A stretch of DNA of 38,558 nucleotides from Algoriphagus sp. AK58 (GTDB lineage Bacteria; Bacteroidota; Bacteroidia; Cytophagales; Cyclobacteriaceae), in the NCBI RefSeq assembly GCF_014324365.1, contig NZ_QEIG01000023.1, positions 1-38,558 of the forward strand, written 5' to 3'. The position numbers and the translations under genes are program-made. A model generated the notes under the pieces. It did not search any database and was not told the DNA's origin. It saw only the letters and a list, made by a program, of their open reading frames with translations. Numbering within the stretch: the stretch's first letter is position 1; each line of letters starts with the position of its first letter. Of the stretch, positions 1 through 8,845 are shown piece by piece.

Positions 1-14
1 CGGAATGAAGAGAT

Positions 15-60
15 AACGCAAAGAGGCCTCCGGGATTCATCCCGGAGGCCTCTTTGCGTT
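15..60 (-). terminator. Strong hairpin terminator downstream of rluF
   Basis: A perfect 21-bp inverted repeat (15-35 with 40-60) encloses a 4-nt loop, only 8 bp after the rluF stop codon. The stem is GC-rich in the middle with A/T ends. Only a weak T-rich stretch follows on the minus strand, so it could also serve a plus-strand convergent transcript arriving from outside the window. Confidence 0.75.
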
Positions 61-68
61 TGGGTAGC

Positions 69-797
69 TTAGAATGTTTTGGAACTGTCTTGAATTAAAA
101 AATTGAGCTCAGCCATTTCTTTTTCGCTAAGATCTCTCCATTTTCCAACAGGCAAGTCAAGGTGAATATTCATGATCCGGATCCGTTTCAGTTGTTTGAC
201 TGTGTAACCTAAATATTCGCACATTCTCCTGATCTGCCTGTTCAGCCCCTGGGTCAAAATAATCCTAAACTTGAATTTATTGATCATCTCCACTTTACAG
301 GGATCAGTTACCGTGCCTAAAATAGGTATCCCTGCCCCCATTCTTTTCAGGAAAAATTCAGTGATGGGCTTATCCACTGTCACGATGTACTCTTTTTCAT
401 GATTGTTTTTAGAACGAAGTATTTTATTAACAATATCTCCTTCGCTGGTCAAAAGGATCAAACCCTCACTGTCCTTATCTAATCTCCCGATGGGGAAAAT
501 TCGTTCTTTGTGGCCGATAAAATCAATGATGTTGTTTTTTTCACCTTTAGTATCGGTCGTGGAGACAATCCCTACAGGTTTATTAAAAGCAATGTAAACG
601 TGCTGTTTTTTGGGTTTACCCACCAATTTTCCATCTACTCTCACCTCGTCCTGTGGGAAGACTTTAGTCCCCAACTCGGGAATTTTCCCGTTGATCGTGA
701 TTCGTTTTTGTTCCAACAGTAAATCCGCTGCTCTCCTTGAGCAGAACCCTACTTCACTGAGGTATTTATTGATTCGAATTGAAGAGTCCTGCTCCAT
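69..797 (-). CDS. rluF: 23S rRNA pseudouridine synthase RluF-like
   Basis: This 242-residue protein belongs to the RsuA/RluB/E/F branch of pseudouridine synthases, cytoplasmic enzymes that isomerise a specific uridine in rRNA. An N-terminal S4 RNA-binding domain (about residues 7-55, with RINKYLSEVGFCSRRAAD) is followed by the catalytic domain. The signature GRLDKDSEG (about 104-112) carries the catalytic aspartate D107, and GLNRQIRRMCEYLGY near residue 190 is the conserved C-terminal motif. The ATG start at 797 fits the S4 domain beginning almost at once. RluF (position 2604 in E. coli numbering) is the closest recalled subfamily, but RluB/RluE cannot be excluded by eye. It lies 79 bp downstream of the M23 peptidase gene on the same strand, separated from it by a strong hairpin. 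Confidence 0.88.
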   Translation of the reverse strand: MEQDSSIRINKYLSEVGFCSRRAADLLLEQKRITINGKIPELGTKVFPQDEVRVDGKLVGKPKKQHVYIAFNKPVGIVSTTDTKGEKNNIIDFIGHKERIFPIGRLDKDSEGLILLTSEGDIVNKILRSKNNHEKEYIVTVDKPITEFFLKRMGAGIPILGTVTDPCKVEMINKFKFRIILTQGLNRQIRRMCEYLGYTVKQLKRIRIMNIHLDLPVGKWRDLSEKEMAELNFLIQDSSKTF

Positions 798-804
798 TGG
801 AAAT

Positions 805-853
805 TAAAAAGGTGAATTCGACCGAAAAATAATCGATCAAATTCACCTTTTTA
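805..853 (-). terminator. Hairpin between the M23 peptidase gene and rluF
   Basis: A 14-bp perfect stem (805-818 with 840-853) has a loop that can itself pair on the minus-strand RNA (GATCGA with TCGGTC, one U-G pair), giving an almost fully paired hairpin followed by a U-rich run. It begins 23 bp after the M23 stop codon and ends 8 bp before the rluF ATG. It should terminate M23 transcripts and, by position, could limit read-through into rluF. Confidence 0.7.
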
Positions 854-876
854 TGATTAGCGGAGATTAAAACAAC

Positions 877-2184
877 TTATTCAGATCCTTTCGCATCAAA
901 TGAAGGATTAGAAGCTAAAAGGCGGCCGTCTCCATCAGGACTGATATTGGCAAGAAGCACCAAAGCCTCATCTCTTTTAGCATTGAAAGCCACTAGATTT
1001 TCTTTTGAAATTGGTTCTGATGGTGGAATTTTTTCTTTCATCCAATCCTCTTGTTTGCCATTTTTCCAGAATCTAAAGCATAGATGGGGTCCTGTGGCCA
1101 AACCTGTGCTTCCCACATATCCAATTACTTGACCTTGTCGAACCCTAGTGCCGGCTTTTATTCCTTTCCCGATTTTGGACATGTGCAGGTATTGTGTAGT
1201 GTAAGTACCGTTATGTTTGATTTTGACGTAATTGCCATTTGCTGAAGTATATTTTGCTTCGACTACGGTTCCATCCCCTACGGAACGGATTTCTGTGCCA
1301 GTCGGTGCAGCATAGTCAGTGCCCAAGTGGGCTTTATATCTTTTTTGTACCGGATGGAATCGGTTGAGATTGTAGCGCGAACTGATTCTGGTGTACTTTA
1401 ATGGATCTCTCAAAAAGGCTTTTTTAAAGCTGTTTCCATTTTGGTCAAAAAATGAGATTTGGCCGTTTTGCTCAAAAGGGATTGCATGCAACGCTTGGCC
1501 TTTATGTTCGAAATAGGCTAATTGAATATTCGAAACAGATACCACAGTTCCTTCTACTACTTTCTCTTCAAACGCTACTTTGTAAATATCTCCTTTTTGA
1601 AGGCTTTGAAAGTCTACGGACCATCCGTACAAATCCGCAAATTCATCGATCAATTCAGGGGAAATTCCTTTGTCGACCATTGCATTATAAAGAGAAGTCT
1701 CTATTCTACCCCCTATTTCCCTCTTTCGGATTTCAGCAGGTTTCTCAGCTTTGTAAATATTCAACGAGTCAAGGTTGAATACCACATATTCAGCCGGGTT
1801 GGGTTCATAAATAAAAAATTGGGCCTTTTCAGAATCCGGTGGGGTAATCACAGTGAATTTCTTATTCACAGCGATCCACCTGACGTCAAAAACTTCCTTG
1901 GATTTTTTGGCAATTTCGTCGATGATCTGGTAAGGGACGTTAAATGGAGTCAGGATAGTTGCCAGGGTTTGATTTTTACTGACGGTACCCTCGATGATAT
2001 TTAGCCCGGTTACATTGATGCCATAAAGAAAAACCTCTTTTTGGGGCTCAATTAGTAAACTGTCTTCAATTGGCTTTTCGGTCTCACTGCGTGGTCCACT
2101 TAAGAATGGAAGATGATTTTGGAATACGGCCGTGGCACCCAGGGTGAGTAAAAGTGCAACAAGGCCAATCCATATTTTCTTCAT
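877..2184 (-). CDS. M23 family (LytM-type) metallopeptidase, membrane-anchored
   Basis: This 435-residue envelope protein is predicted to cut peptidoglycan cross-links. An N-terminal hydrophobic segment (about residues 4-21) serves as signal anchor. A LysM/OapA-like region (about 66-115, GTVSKNQTLATILTPF) follows. The LytM zinc peptidase domain (about 280-385) contains HLGTD (H286, D290) and YLHMSK (H334). The last motif, normally GPHLHFE, here reads GPHLCFRF (H367, C369), so the residue that usually supplies the third zinc ligand is cysteine. I recall the same variant in other Bacteroidota M23 proteins, so it is probably a subfamily trait rather than decay. The ATG start at 2184 is followed directly by the signal segment. 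The gene is divergent from aspS across 293 bp and is followed by rluF. Confidence 0.87.
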   Translation of the reverse strand: MKKIWIGLVALLLTLGATAVFQNHLPFLSGPRSETEKPIEDSLLIEPQKEVFLYGINVTGLNIIEGTVSKNQTLATILTPFNVPYQIIDEIAKKSKEVFDVRWIAVNKKFTVITPPDSEKAQFFIYEPNPAEYVVFNLDSLNIYKAEKPAEIRKREIGGRIETSLYNAMVDKGISPELIDEFADLYGWSVDFQSLQKGDIYKVAFEEKVVEGTVVSVSNIQLAYFEHKGQALHAIPFEQNGQISFFDQNGNSFKKAFLRDPLKYTRISSRYNLNRFHPVQKRYKAHLGTDYAAPTGTEIRSVGDGTVVEAKYTSANGNYVKIKHNGTYTTQYLHMSKIGKGIKAGTRVRQGQVIGYVGSTGLATGPHLCFRFWKNGKQEDWMKEKIPPSEPISKENLVAFNAKRDEALVLLANISPDGDGRLLASNPSFDAKGSE

Positions 2185-2445
2185 TGATACTTGATTAATA
2201 AGGGTTTAATTTCTGTTCGACTTTCAATCAAGGAAAAAGATGACTTTTTTCCAAGTAAAAGATCTTTTAATGGCTCTTTTGAGCCAATTATCATGCCGCA
2301 TTACATGCGAGAAGTCAGTCTAATTTTTATTCGTTTGATTTTTAAGTTTTTAAAATTTTCGAAAGAAAATCGGAAAATCCTCAGCGAAACTTAGCTCAGG
2401 ATAGGAATCTTCTAAAGATACGTGGATTACTCTGAAGCAAATATT

Positions 2446-2453
2446 TATCTTTG
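2446..2453 (+). promoter_or_regulatory. Putative -7 promoter box of aspS
   Basis: TATCTTTG matches the Bacteroidota -7 consensus TAnnTTTG exactly and ends 24 bp before the aspS ATG at 2478. That predicts a leader of about 18-20 nt. No clear -33 TTTG is visible at the usual spacing. The remaining 2185-2445 stretch between the M23 gene and aspS holds no gene I can support. Confidence 0.55.
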
Positions 2454-2477
2454 ACCTCCCAAAATCAGGAATTCAAA

Positions 2478-4232
2478 ATGTTAAGAACTCATACCTGTGG
2501 CGAATTGCGCCTCGATCACGTAAATCAAAAAGTAACATTGGCTGGCTGGGTACAGCGTGTCAGAAATAAAGGAGGGTTGATCTGGGTGGATTTGAGGGAT
2601 CGATACGGAGTAACACAGTTGATTTTTGAAGAAGGGTCTACTGACAAAGCCCTTCTGGAAAAAGCTGCCCAATTGGGAAGAGAGTTTGTGGTTCAAGCCA
2701 CCGGAACAGTCATTGAGAGAACATCAAAGAATGACAAACTTCCCACCGGTGCCATTGAAATCAAAGCGGAAGAACTGACGGTATTGAATCCCGCCAAGGT
2801 TCCCCCTTTTATTATAGAAGATGAAACAGACGGGGGAGATGATCTCCGGATGAAATATCGATATCTGGATTTGAGACGAAATGTCGTCAGAGAAAAACTC
2901 CAGCTTCGACATCGAATGATGCAAGAGACCCGGAAATATATGGATGGGCAGAATTTCATCGAGGTGGAAACCCCTGTTTTGATCAAATCTACTCCGGAAG
3001 GAGCCCGCGATTTTGTGGTGCCGAGCCGTGTGAACCCTGGTGAATTTTATGCTTTGCCTCAGTCCCCACAGACGTTCAAGCAGTTGCTTATGGTCAGTGG
3101 CTTCGATCGGTATTTCCAGATTGTGAAGTGTTTCCGCGATGAGGATCTACGGGCAGACAGACAGCCTGAATTTACCCAGATCGACTGCGAAATGGCTTTT
3201 GTCACTCAGGAGGACATTTTGAATACTTTCGAAGGACTGATCAAGCACTTGTTCTCGGCAGTAAAAGGTATTGATTTGGGACATGTGGATCGGATGACCT
3301 ATGCTGATGCGATGAAAGGCTATGGTAATGACAAGCCGGATTTGAGATTTGACATGAAGTTTGTCGAGTTGGATCAGGTTGCCAAGGGAAAAGGCTTTTC
3401 GATATTTGATCAGGCTGAATTGGTAGTCGGAATTTGTGCAAAAGGGGCTGCTGAATATACCAGAAAGCAAATCGATGAGCTGACTGATTGGGTAAAACGG
3501 CCGCAAATCGGAGCAAAAGGATTAGTTTATGTCCGATACAATACCGATGGAACACTCAAATCCAGCGTGGATAAATTCTACACTTCCGAAGACCTGAAAG
3601 CCTGGGCAGAGGCCTTTGGCGCCAAACCTGGTGATTTGATGTTGGTTTTGAGTGGTGAGGCCAAATCGGTAAGAAAGCAACTATCTGAACTTCGACTGAA
3701 AATGGGTGAAGACCTTGGTTTACGAGATAGAAATGTGTTTAAGCCTCTTTGGGTGGTGGATTTCCCTCTGTTGGAGTGGGATGACGAGACCCAACGCTTC
3801 CATGCCATGCACCATCCTTTTACTTCACCAAAAAGAGAAGATATTCCGTTGTTGGAAACTGACCCGGGTGCGGTTCGCGCCAATGCTTACGATTTGGTGA
3901 TCAACGGTGTGGAAGTAGGAGGAGGATCTATCCGTATCCATGATCGGGCTACTCAGCAATTGATGTTTACCCACTTGGGCTTTACGGATGAAGAAGCGCA
4001 GAAGCAGTTTGGGTTTTTGATGGAGGCGTTTGAGTATGGGGCACCGCCTCACGGAGGAATTGCCTTCGGATTTGACCGTCTTTGTGCCATTTTTGGTGGC
4101 TCGGACTCGATCCGCGATTACATTGCTTTCCCCAAAAACAACTCGGGTCGAGATGTCATGATAGATTCTCCAAGCACGATTGCAGATGCACAATTGGAAG
4201 AGCTTTCCATACGGGTAGCTTTGAAAAAATAA
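2478..4232 (+). CDS. aspS: Aspartyl-tRNA synthetase
   Basis: A class II aminoacyl-tRNA synthetase of 584 residues, the usual bacterial AspRS size, which charges tRNA-Asp in the cytoplasm. The order of domains is an N-terminal OB-fold anticodon-binding domain (VTLAGWVQRVRNKGGLIWVD), the catalytic core with motif 2 (FRDEDLRADRQPEFTQID), a bacterial-type GAD insertion in the middle, and motif 3 near the C-terminus (HGGIAFGFDRL). The frame is open from a TTG at 2451, but that codon lies within the putative -7 promoter box. The ATG at 2478 is preceded by an AGGA at a suitable distance, so I chose it. The gene is single, with its own promoter box and a terminator 5 bp after the stop. Confidence 0.96.
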   Translation: MLRTHTCGELRLDHVNQKVTLAGWVQRVRNKGGLIWVDLRDRYGVTQLIFEEGSTDKALLEKAAQLGREFVVQATGTVIERTSKNDKLPTGAIEIKAEELTVLNPAKVPPFIIEDETDGGDDLRMKYRYLDLRRNVVREKLQLRHRMMQETRKYMDGQNFIEVETPVLIKSTPEGARDFVVPSRVNPGEFYALPQSPQTFKQLLMVSGFDRYFQIVKCFRDEDLRADRQPEFTQIDCEMAFVTQEDILNTFEGLIKHLFSAVKGIDLGHVDRMTYADAMKGYGNDKPDLRFDMKFVELDQVAKGKGFSIFDQAELVVGICAKGAAEYTRKQIDELTDWVKRPQIGAKGLVYVRYNTDGTLKSSVDKFYTSEDLKAWAEAFGAKPGDLMLVLSGEAKSVRKQLSELRLKMGEDLGLRDRNVFKPLWVVDFPLLEWDDETQRFHAMHHPFTSPKREDIPLLETDPGAVRANAYDLVINGVEVGGGSIRIHDRATQQLMFTHLGFTDEEAQKQFGFLMEAFEYGAPPHGGIAFGFDRLCAIFGGSDSIRDYIAFPKNNSGRDVMIDSPSTIADAQLEELSIRVALKK

Positions 4233-4237
4233 TTGAG

Positions 4238-4262
4238 AAAGGGCTTCGGCCCTTTTTGCTTT
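4238..4262 (+). terminator. Rho-independent terminator of aspS
   Basis: A 7-bp stem (aaagggc with gccctttt) closes a stable TTCG tetraloop and is followed by a T-rich run. It sits directly after the aspS stop codon. Confidence 0.9.
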
Positions 4263-4444
4263 TAAGAGGTAAGGTGTTAGACCCAAGAAGCAATCGAGTA
4301 TCAGGTAGCAGATATCAAGATGCAAGATATTAGGCACTCGATTTATTTTTTAAATCTGGCAAGTAGGTCTGTGCCTCAGCTATCTACCTTCCTAATCTCC
4401 CAACTTCCAAACCTCCTTGCCCCAAAGTCTCCTGGCTCCCCCAC
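4263..4444. other. Non-coding low-complexity spacer
   Basis: No gene is visible. The left half holds imperfect short repeats around AGATATCAAGATGCAAGATAT. The right half is a strand-biased pyrimidine-rich stretch (cttcc, ctccc and cctcc words). It may be decayed short repeats. Confidence 0.4.
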
Positions 4445-5134
4445 TCATTTCTTTCCAATCAGGTAAGATCTTATCCCCATTACGATCAAAAGCTGGGCAG
4501 TGGCATAGGTGCCCATAATCAAGATGCCTGATTCGGGAAATTGCTTGTAAAACCTGCTGATAGCAATAATCCCGTCCGAAATAAAAAACAAAATCGCCCC
4601 GATAAATACTTGCCAAAAAGAGGCAGCATCACATTTTTTGAAACGATCTCTCGCGGTTGCTACCATACTCACGATCACAATGATGTAGGCGATTACCGGT
4701 ATTTTCATATTTCCCAAATTGGGATTGACCAAGTAAAAAACCAAAGCGGCGCCGAGGTAAATCGGTAGATTATAAAAGAAGGATTTGACGAAATTCATCT
4801 CACCCAAACGGTTTTCTGGCTTTTGGGAAAGCCTGAATCCAATGATGTAACAGACATGTGCCATCAGAAATGCGCCCAATCCATAGACAAATAGGTGTGA
4901 CCACATGAGCAAAATATCTCCGATCCACGAAAAAATGAGTGCGCCTAATATGGATTTGGTCAAAAGAGTGGAAGCGATAGGCTTGGTAATTTGGTAGAAA
5001 TACAAAATCAACCCCAATAGGATCAAGGGTTTGGAATAGAAACGCATGGATGAATTTCCTTCTATCAAAAAGGTCAAGTCTGCAATGGTAGCTGCTAGGA
5101 ACAAGTAGAGCCAAATTATATTTTTGTCTTTCAA
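4445..5134 (-). CDS. YhhN-family membrane protein (putative lysoplasmalogenase)
   Basis: A 229-residue integral membrane protein with about eight hydrophobic segments. YhhN/TMEM86 family members hydrolyse the vinyl-ether bond of lysoplasmalogens. Family hallmarks are SKPLILLGLILYF near residue 34, the acidic GALIFSWIGDILLMW near residue 67 and FLMAHVCYIIGF near residue 90, plus a late FFISDGIIAISRF segment. The substrate in this organism is not known and rests on family knowledge only. The start is a TTG at 5134. An in-frame stop lies just upstream and the next ATG would remove the first membrane segment, so TTG is the best choice. It is divergent from the Oar-type receptor gene. Confidence 0.82.
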   Translation of the reverse strand: MKDKNIIWLYLFLAATIADLTFLIEGNSSMRFYSKPLILLGLILYFYQITKPIASTLLTKSILGALIFSWIGDILLMWSHLFVYGLGAFLMAHVCYIIGFRLSQKPENRLGEMNFVKSFFYNLPIYLGAALVFYLVNPNLGNMKIPVIAYIIVIVSMVATARDRFKKCDAASFWQVFIGAILFFISDGIIAISRFYKQFPESGILIMGTYATAQLLIVMGIRSYLIGKK

Positions 5135-5478
5135 AGGAATTATATTTTGTTATTTATGATAAAGCTGGTATAAAAAACCGACTTAGGGATTAGATCAGAT
5201 TATTAATTGGGTTTTTAGAATTGATCTATTTGATAAAATTGGTTCATTTTTTCCGATTTTTCTTCTGAAAGCATTCACAAGTTCAAAATTTCGCTTAAAA
5301 AAAATGGGGTTAATTCGAAAGAATACAGAAAAATTGTTTTCGAAAGGATGTTAAGCTTTCGTTAAAAAATGTGAAATTTGCCGAGCAAAACTTAACGTTA
5401 ACTACTCTAATCTACAGGGAGTCAACTTTACCTTTGCAGGGAGTTTCAATCAAAACCAACTTTACCAAACTAAAATTT
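5135..5478. other. AT-rich intergenic region upstream of the TonB-dependent receptor
   Basis: No gene is supported. The frame of the receptor stays open back to a GTG at 5371, but those 36 codons look non-signal-peptide and include the putative promoter. A 10-nt perfect palindrome TTAACGTTAA (5392-5401) lies about 27 bp upstream of the -7 box and could be an operator. No promoter for the minus-strand lysoplasmalogenase gene was recognisable. Confidence 0.4.
5429..5436 (+). promoter_or_regulatory. Putative -7 promoter box of the Oar-like receptor gene
   Basis: TACCTTTG matches TAnnTTTG and predicts a transcript start near 5441, giving a leader of about 37 nt before the ATG at 5479. No clear -33 TTTG is seen at normal spacing. 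Confidence 0.5.
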
Positions 5479-8400
5479 ATGAGGCAAAATTTACTGAAGA
5501 ATTTGCTGGCAATGCTTATGCTCGTGATGAGCACAGGGCTGGCATTATCACAGGGGGTTACGACTTCCGGTATTTCCGGAACAGTGACCGAAGCCAATGG
5601 TCAGCCGCTACCGGGTGCTAACGTGGTGGCTACACACCTTCCATCCGGAACCAGATATGGTGCTGTTTCCAATTTGGATGGTAAGTATTCCATTCCGGGT
5701 ATGCGTGTAGGCGGTCCATACAGACTGTCTGTATCTTTCATCGGATTTGCTACCCAGGAAGTAGATGGTATTGTACTTTCCCTTGGTGTATTTTCTAATG
5801 TAAACGTGGTGCTGAAAGAGGATGGTCAGGAGCTTTCAGAAGTTTTGGTGACAGCAAGTCCAAACAACCTGTTTTCAACCGAAAGAACTGGTGCCAATAC
5901 TTCAATTGACAACAGAACAATCAACAAGCTTCCTACCATTTCCAGAAGAATCAGTGACTTTACCAGACTTGCTCCACAGGCAAACGGAAGTTCTTTCGCT
6001 GGACAAGACAATAGATTGAACAACATCACTGTTGACGGTTCCTACTTCAATAACTCCTTTGGACTTGGAGGACAGCCAGGTGATAGAACAGGCGTTTCCC
6101 CTATTTCTTTGGATGCCATCGAGCAGATCTCTGTAAACGTGGCTCCTTACGATGTGAGACAAGGTAACTTCACCGGTGCCGGTGTAAATACCGTTACCCG
6201 TTCCGGTACCAACGAGTTTAGCGGATCTGCTTACTATTTCTGGAGAAATAACAACAATGTCGGTACACAAGCTGGTGAAAATACATTCAACCCAGGTGAC
6301 TTTACCTACCGTCAAATCGGCTTCCGTGTTGGAGGTCCTATTATCAAAGACAAATTGTTCTTCTTCGCGTCATTTGAAGATGATCAGGAGTTGAGACCAG
6401 GTACTACTTGGAGAGCCAACAATGGCAACGAGCCAATTGAAGGTAACGTGACGCGAGTGTTGGCTTCTGACTTGGATGGTTTGAGCACTTTCTTGAGAAA
6501 TAACTTCAACTATGAGACTGGTCCATATCAAGATTATGATAACGAAACCTTGGCTACTAAGTTTTTGGTGAAGTTAGACTACAACATCAACGACAAGAAT
6601 AAGCTTAGCTTGAGATACAACCACTTAGATTCTTCTACGGATGTATTACTCTCTAACTCATCCTCTCTTGGATTCGGTAACCGTAACCTGAGACCAGAGG
6701 CTTTGAACTTCCAAAATTCAAACTACAGCATTTTGGAAAATATCCGTTCCATTGTGGCTGAATTGAATACCAGAGTTAAAGACAACATGAGCAACAGCCT
6801 CATCGTAGGTTATACTTTCCAGGATGAATCCCGTGGAAGCAGAGGTACTTTCTTCCCAATGGTGGATATTCTGAATAACGGATCCACTTATACCACTTTC
6901 GGTTTTGAGCCATTCACGCCAAATAACGAATTGAGATATAAGACTTTCCAGATCCAGGATAACCTTCAGATTTTTGCAGGAAAGCATACGATCACTACAG
7001 GTTTCAGCTATGAATATTATGAGTCTGAAAACGTATTCTTCCCAGGTTCTCAGTCTGCTTATGTGTATAACTCTCTGGATGATTTTTACAGAGATGCCAA
7101 TAACTTCTTGACTAACGGCAATGCTACTCCTTCCGGAGTAAACTTGAGAAGATTCCAAGTAAGATGGAACAACATCCCTGGTTCTGAAAAACCAATCCAG
7201 CCTTTGGAAGTGAATTACTTTGGACTTTATGGCCAGGATGAATTCCAAGCCAGAACTAACTTGAAGCTTACCCTTGGTTTGAGAGTCGATGTTCCATTCT
7301 TTGGTGAAACCGCTCTAAGAAACCCAGAGGTTGAAAGGTTTTTCTTCAAAGATCCAGTAGGTAAATACTACAATACCAGAACAGACAAACTTCCTGAGCC
7401 AAACATTCTTTGGTCTCCAAGATTTGGATTTAACTGGGACGTATTCAGCGATCAAAGGACTCAAGTAAGAGGTGGTACAGGTATTTTCACCGGTCGTCCA
7501 GCTTACGTATGGATCTCCAACCAAGTGGGTAACAATGGTATCTTGACTGGTTTTGCACAGTTGGATAACACCACTACCAGACCATTCAACCCAGATCCTA
7601 ATGCTTATAAACCAACTGAAGTAACAGGCGCTCCAGCGGCTTCTTATGAACTTGCTTTGACAGATCCTAACTTCAAGTTCCCTCAAGTATGGAGAACCAA
7701 TATCGCAGTTGACCAGCAGCTATTTGGTGGTATCGTTGCAACCGGTGAATTTATCTACAGCTCCGATGTGAATGGTATTGCCTACTACAACGCGAACCTT
7801 CCTGTTTATCAGTCTTCATTCTCAGGACCTGACAACAGACCTAGATGGACTAATAACAGAATTAATTCCAAGATTCCTAATGCGGTGACCCTAGCCAACC
7901 AAGCGATCGGTAACTCTTGGGTAGCTTCATTCTCATTGGAAAAACCATTTGCTAACGGACTTTTCGCAAAAGCGGCTTATAGCTATGGCGAATCAAGAAA
8001 TACGGTTGATCCAGGATCTATTGCTGCCGGTACTTGGTTTGGAAATCCAGTTCAAAGAGATCCAAACAACCCAACTCTTGGTTTTTCTTCCAACTTCATG
8101 GGCCATAGAGTATTTGCAACAGCAAGTTATTCTAAGGACTTCTTTAAGTTTGGTAATACCTCATTCTCTATCTTCTGGGAAGGTAGAACCATCGGAAATG
8201 CCAGCTATGTGTTTGGTGGTGATTTGAATAACGATGGTGGTACTGCTAACGACTTGATCTATATCCACAAGAATGTGGACGAAATGAACTTCCAGCAGTA
8301 CACTGCAAGTGGCAGAACATTCACTGCAGCTGAGCAGGCTGCTGCTTGGGAAGCTTATATCCAACAAGACAAATACCTCAGCGCGAACAGAGGAAAATAT

Positions 8401-8751
8401 GCTGAAAGAGGTGCGGTAATCATGCCAATGGTTTACAGAGCAGACTTCTCTTTTGCTCAGCAATTGTTTACCAACATCAACAACAAGAGAAATACATTGG
8501 AATTCAGAGTAGATATCCTTAACGTGGGCAACTTGTTGAACCAGGATTGGGGTATTGGACAGACTTTCAATTCTACTCAGCCGTTGGTAGTTCCTTCCAC
8601 TGCTCAAGGCGGTCCAGTAGGAGCTAATGGAAGACCTCAATACAGATTGAGAAACTTCGGTACAGATTTGATCTCTTCTACCTACAGACCAACCGCAGGA
8701 GTGGCTGACGTGTGGAGAATGCAGTTTGGCTTAAGATATATCTTCAATTAA
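5479..8751 (+). CDS. TonB-dependent receptor with N-terminal carboxypeptidase-regulatory domain (Oar-like)
   Basis: A 1090-residue outer-membrane protein. A signal peptide (about residues 1-25) leads into a carboxypeptidase-regulatory-like beta-sandwich (ISGTVTEANGQPLPGANVVA, about 30-115). A plug domain follows (TERTGANTSIDNRTINKLP, then INNITVDG-like and GAGVNTVTRSGTNEFSG). A long beta-barrel ends in MQFGLRYIFN, an aromatic-terminated barrel end. Such Oar-type proteins are taken to import or bind large substrates using TonB energy; the substrate here is unknown. No SusD partner gene is adjacent, so a SusCD-type glycan system is unlikely. Arginine is strongly biased to AGA and asparagine to AAC relative to neighbours, suggesting high expression. 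The ATG at 5479 is preferred over the GTG at 5371 because it starts directly at the signal peptide. Confidence 0.88.
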   Translation: MRQNLLKNLLAMLMLVMSTGLALSQGVTTSGISGTVTEANGQPLPGANVVATHLPSGTRYGAVSNLDGKYSIPGMRVGGPYRLSVSFIGFATQEVDGIVLSLGVFSNVNVVLKEDGQELSEVLVTASPNNLFSTERTGANTSIDNRTINKLPTISRRISDFTRLAPQANGSSFAGQDNRLNNITVDGSYFNNSFGLGGQPGDRTGVSPISLDAIEQISVNVAPYDVRQGNFTGAGVNTVTRSGTNEFSGSAYYFWRNNNNVGTQAGENTFNPGDFTYRQIGFRVGGPIIKDKLFFFASFEDDQELRPGTTWRANNGNEPIEGNVTRVLASDLDGLSTFLRNNFNYETGPYQDYDNETLATKFLVKLDYNINDKNKLSLRYNHLDSSTDVLLSNSSSLGFGNRNLRPEALNFQNSNYSILENIRSIVAELNTRVKDNMSNSLIVGYTFQDESRGSRGTFFPMVDILNNGSTYTTFGFEPFTPNNELRYKTFQIQDNLQIFAGKHTITTGFSYEYYESENVFFPGSQSAYVYNSLDDFYRDANNFLTNGNATPSGVNLRRFQVRWNNIPGSEKPIQPLEVNYFGLYGQDEFQARTNLKLTLGLRVDVPFFGETALRNPEVERFFFKDPVGKYYNTRTDKLPEPNILWSPRFGFNWDVFSDQRTQVRGGTGIFTGRPAYVWISNQVGNNGILTGFAQLDNTTTRPFNPDPNAYKPTEVTGAPAASYELALTDPNFKFPQVWRTNIAVDQQLFGGIVATGEFIYSSDVNGIAYYNANLPVYQSSFSGPDNRPRWTNNRINSKIPNAVTLANQAIGNSWVASFSLEKPFANGLFAKAAYSYGESRNTVDPGSIAAGTWFGNPVQRDPNNPTLGFSSNFMGHRVFATASYSKDFFKFGNTSFSIFWEGRTIGNASYVFGGDLNNDGGTANDLIYIHKNVDEMNFQQYTASGRTFTAAEQAAAWEAYIQQDKYLSANRGKYAERGAVIMPMVYRADFSFAQQLFTNINNKRNTLEFRVDILNVGNLLNQDWGIGQTFNSTQPLVVPSTAQGGPVGANGRPQYRLRNFGTDLISSTYRPTAGVADVWRMQFGLRYIFN

Positions 8752-8772
8752 TTTGTAAACGACCTATTTCAT

Positions 8773-8804
8773 AAAGCGCCCTAATATTTAGGGCGCTTTT
8801 TTTT
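8773..8804 (+). terminator. Rho-independent terminator of the receptor gene
   Basis: A perfect 12-bp stem (8773-8784 with 8788-8799) around gcgccc/gggcgc has a 3-nt loop and a run of eight T. It lies 22 bp after the stop codon. Confidence 0.93.
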
Positions 8805-8845
8805 GTATTTTTCTTTAAAAATCAGGGTTTAGCCCTCCCGTGAAA

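Noticed and set aside
2191..2394. A 67-codon frame between the M23 gene and aspS
   Set aside because: It begins at the edge of the M23 leader, has no family resemblance or ribosome-binding site, and lies in AT-rich promoter sequence.
3147..4337. Several open frames antisense to aspS
   Set aside because: They are shadows of a strongly conserved gene and lack starts, domains or plausible composition.
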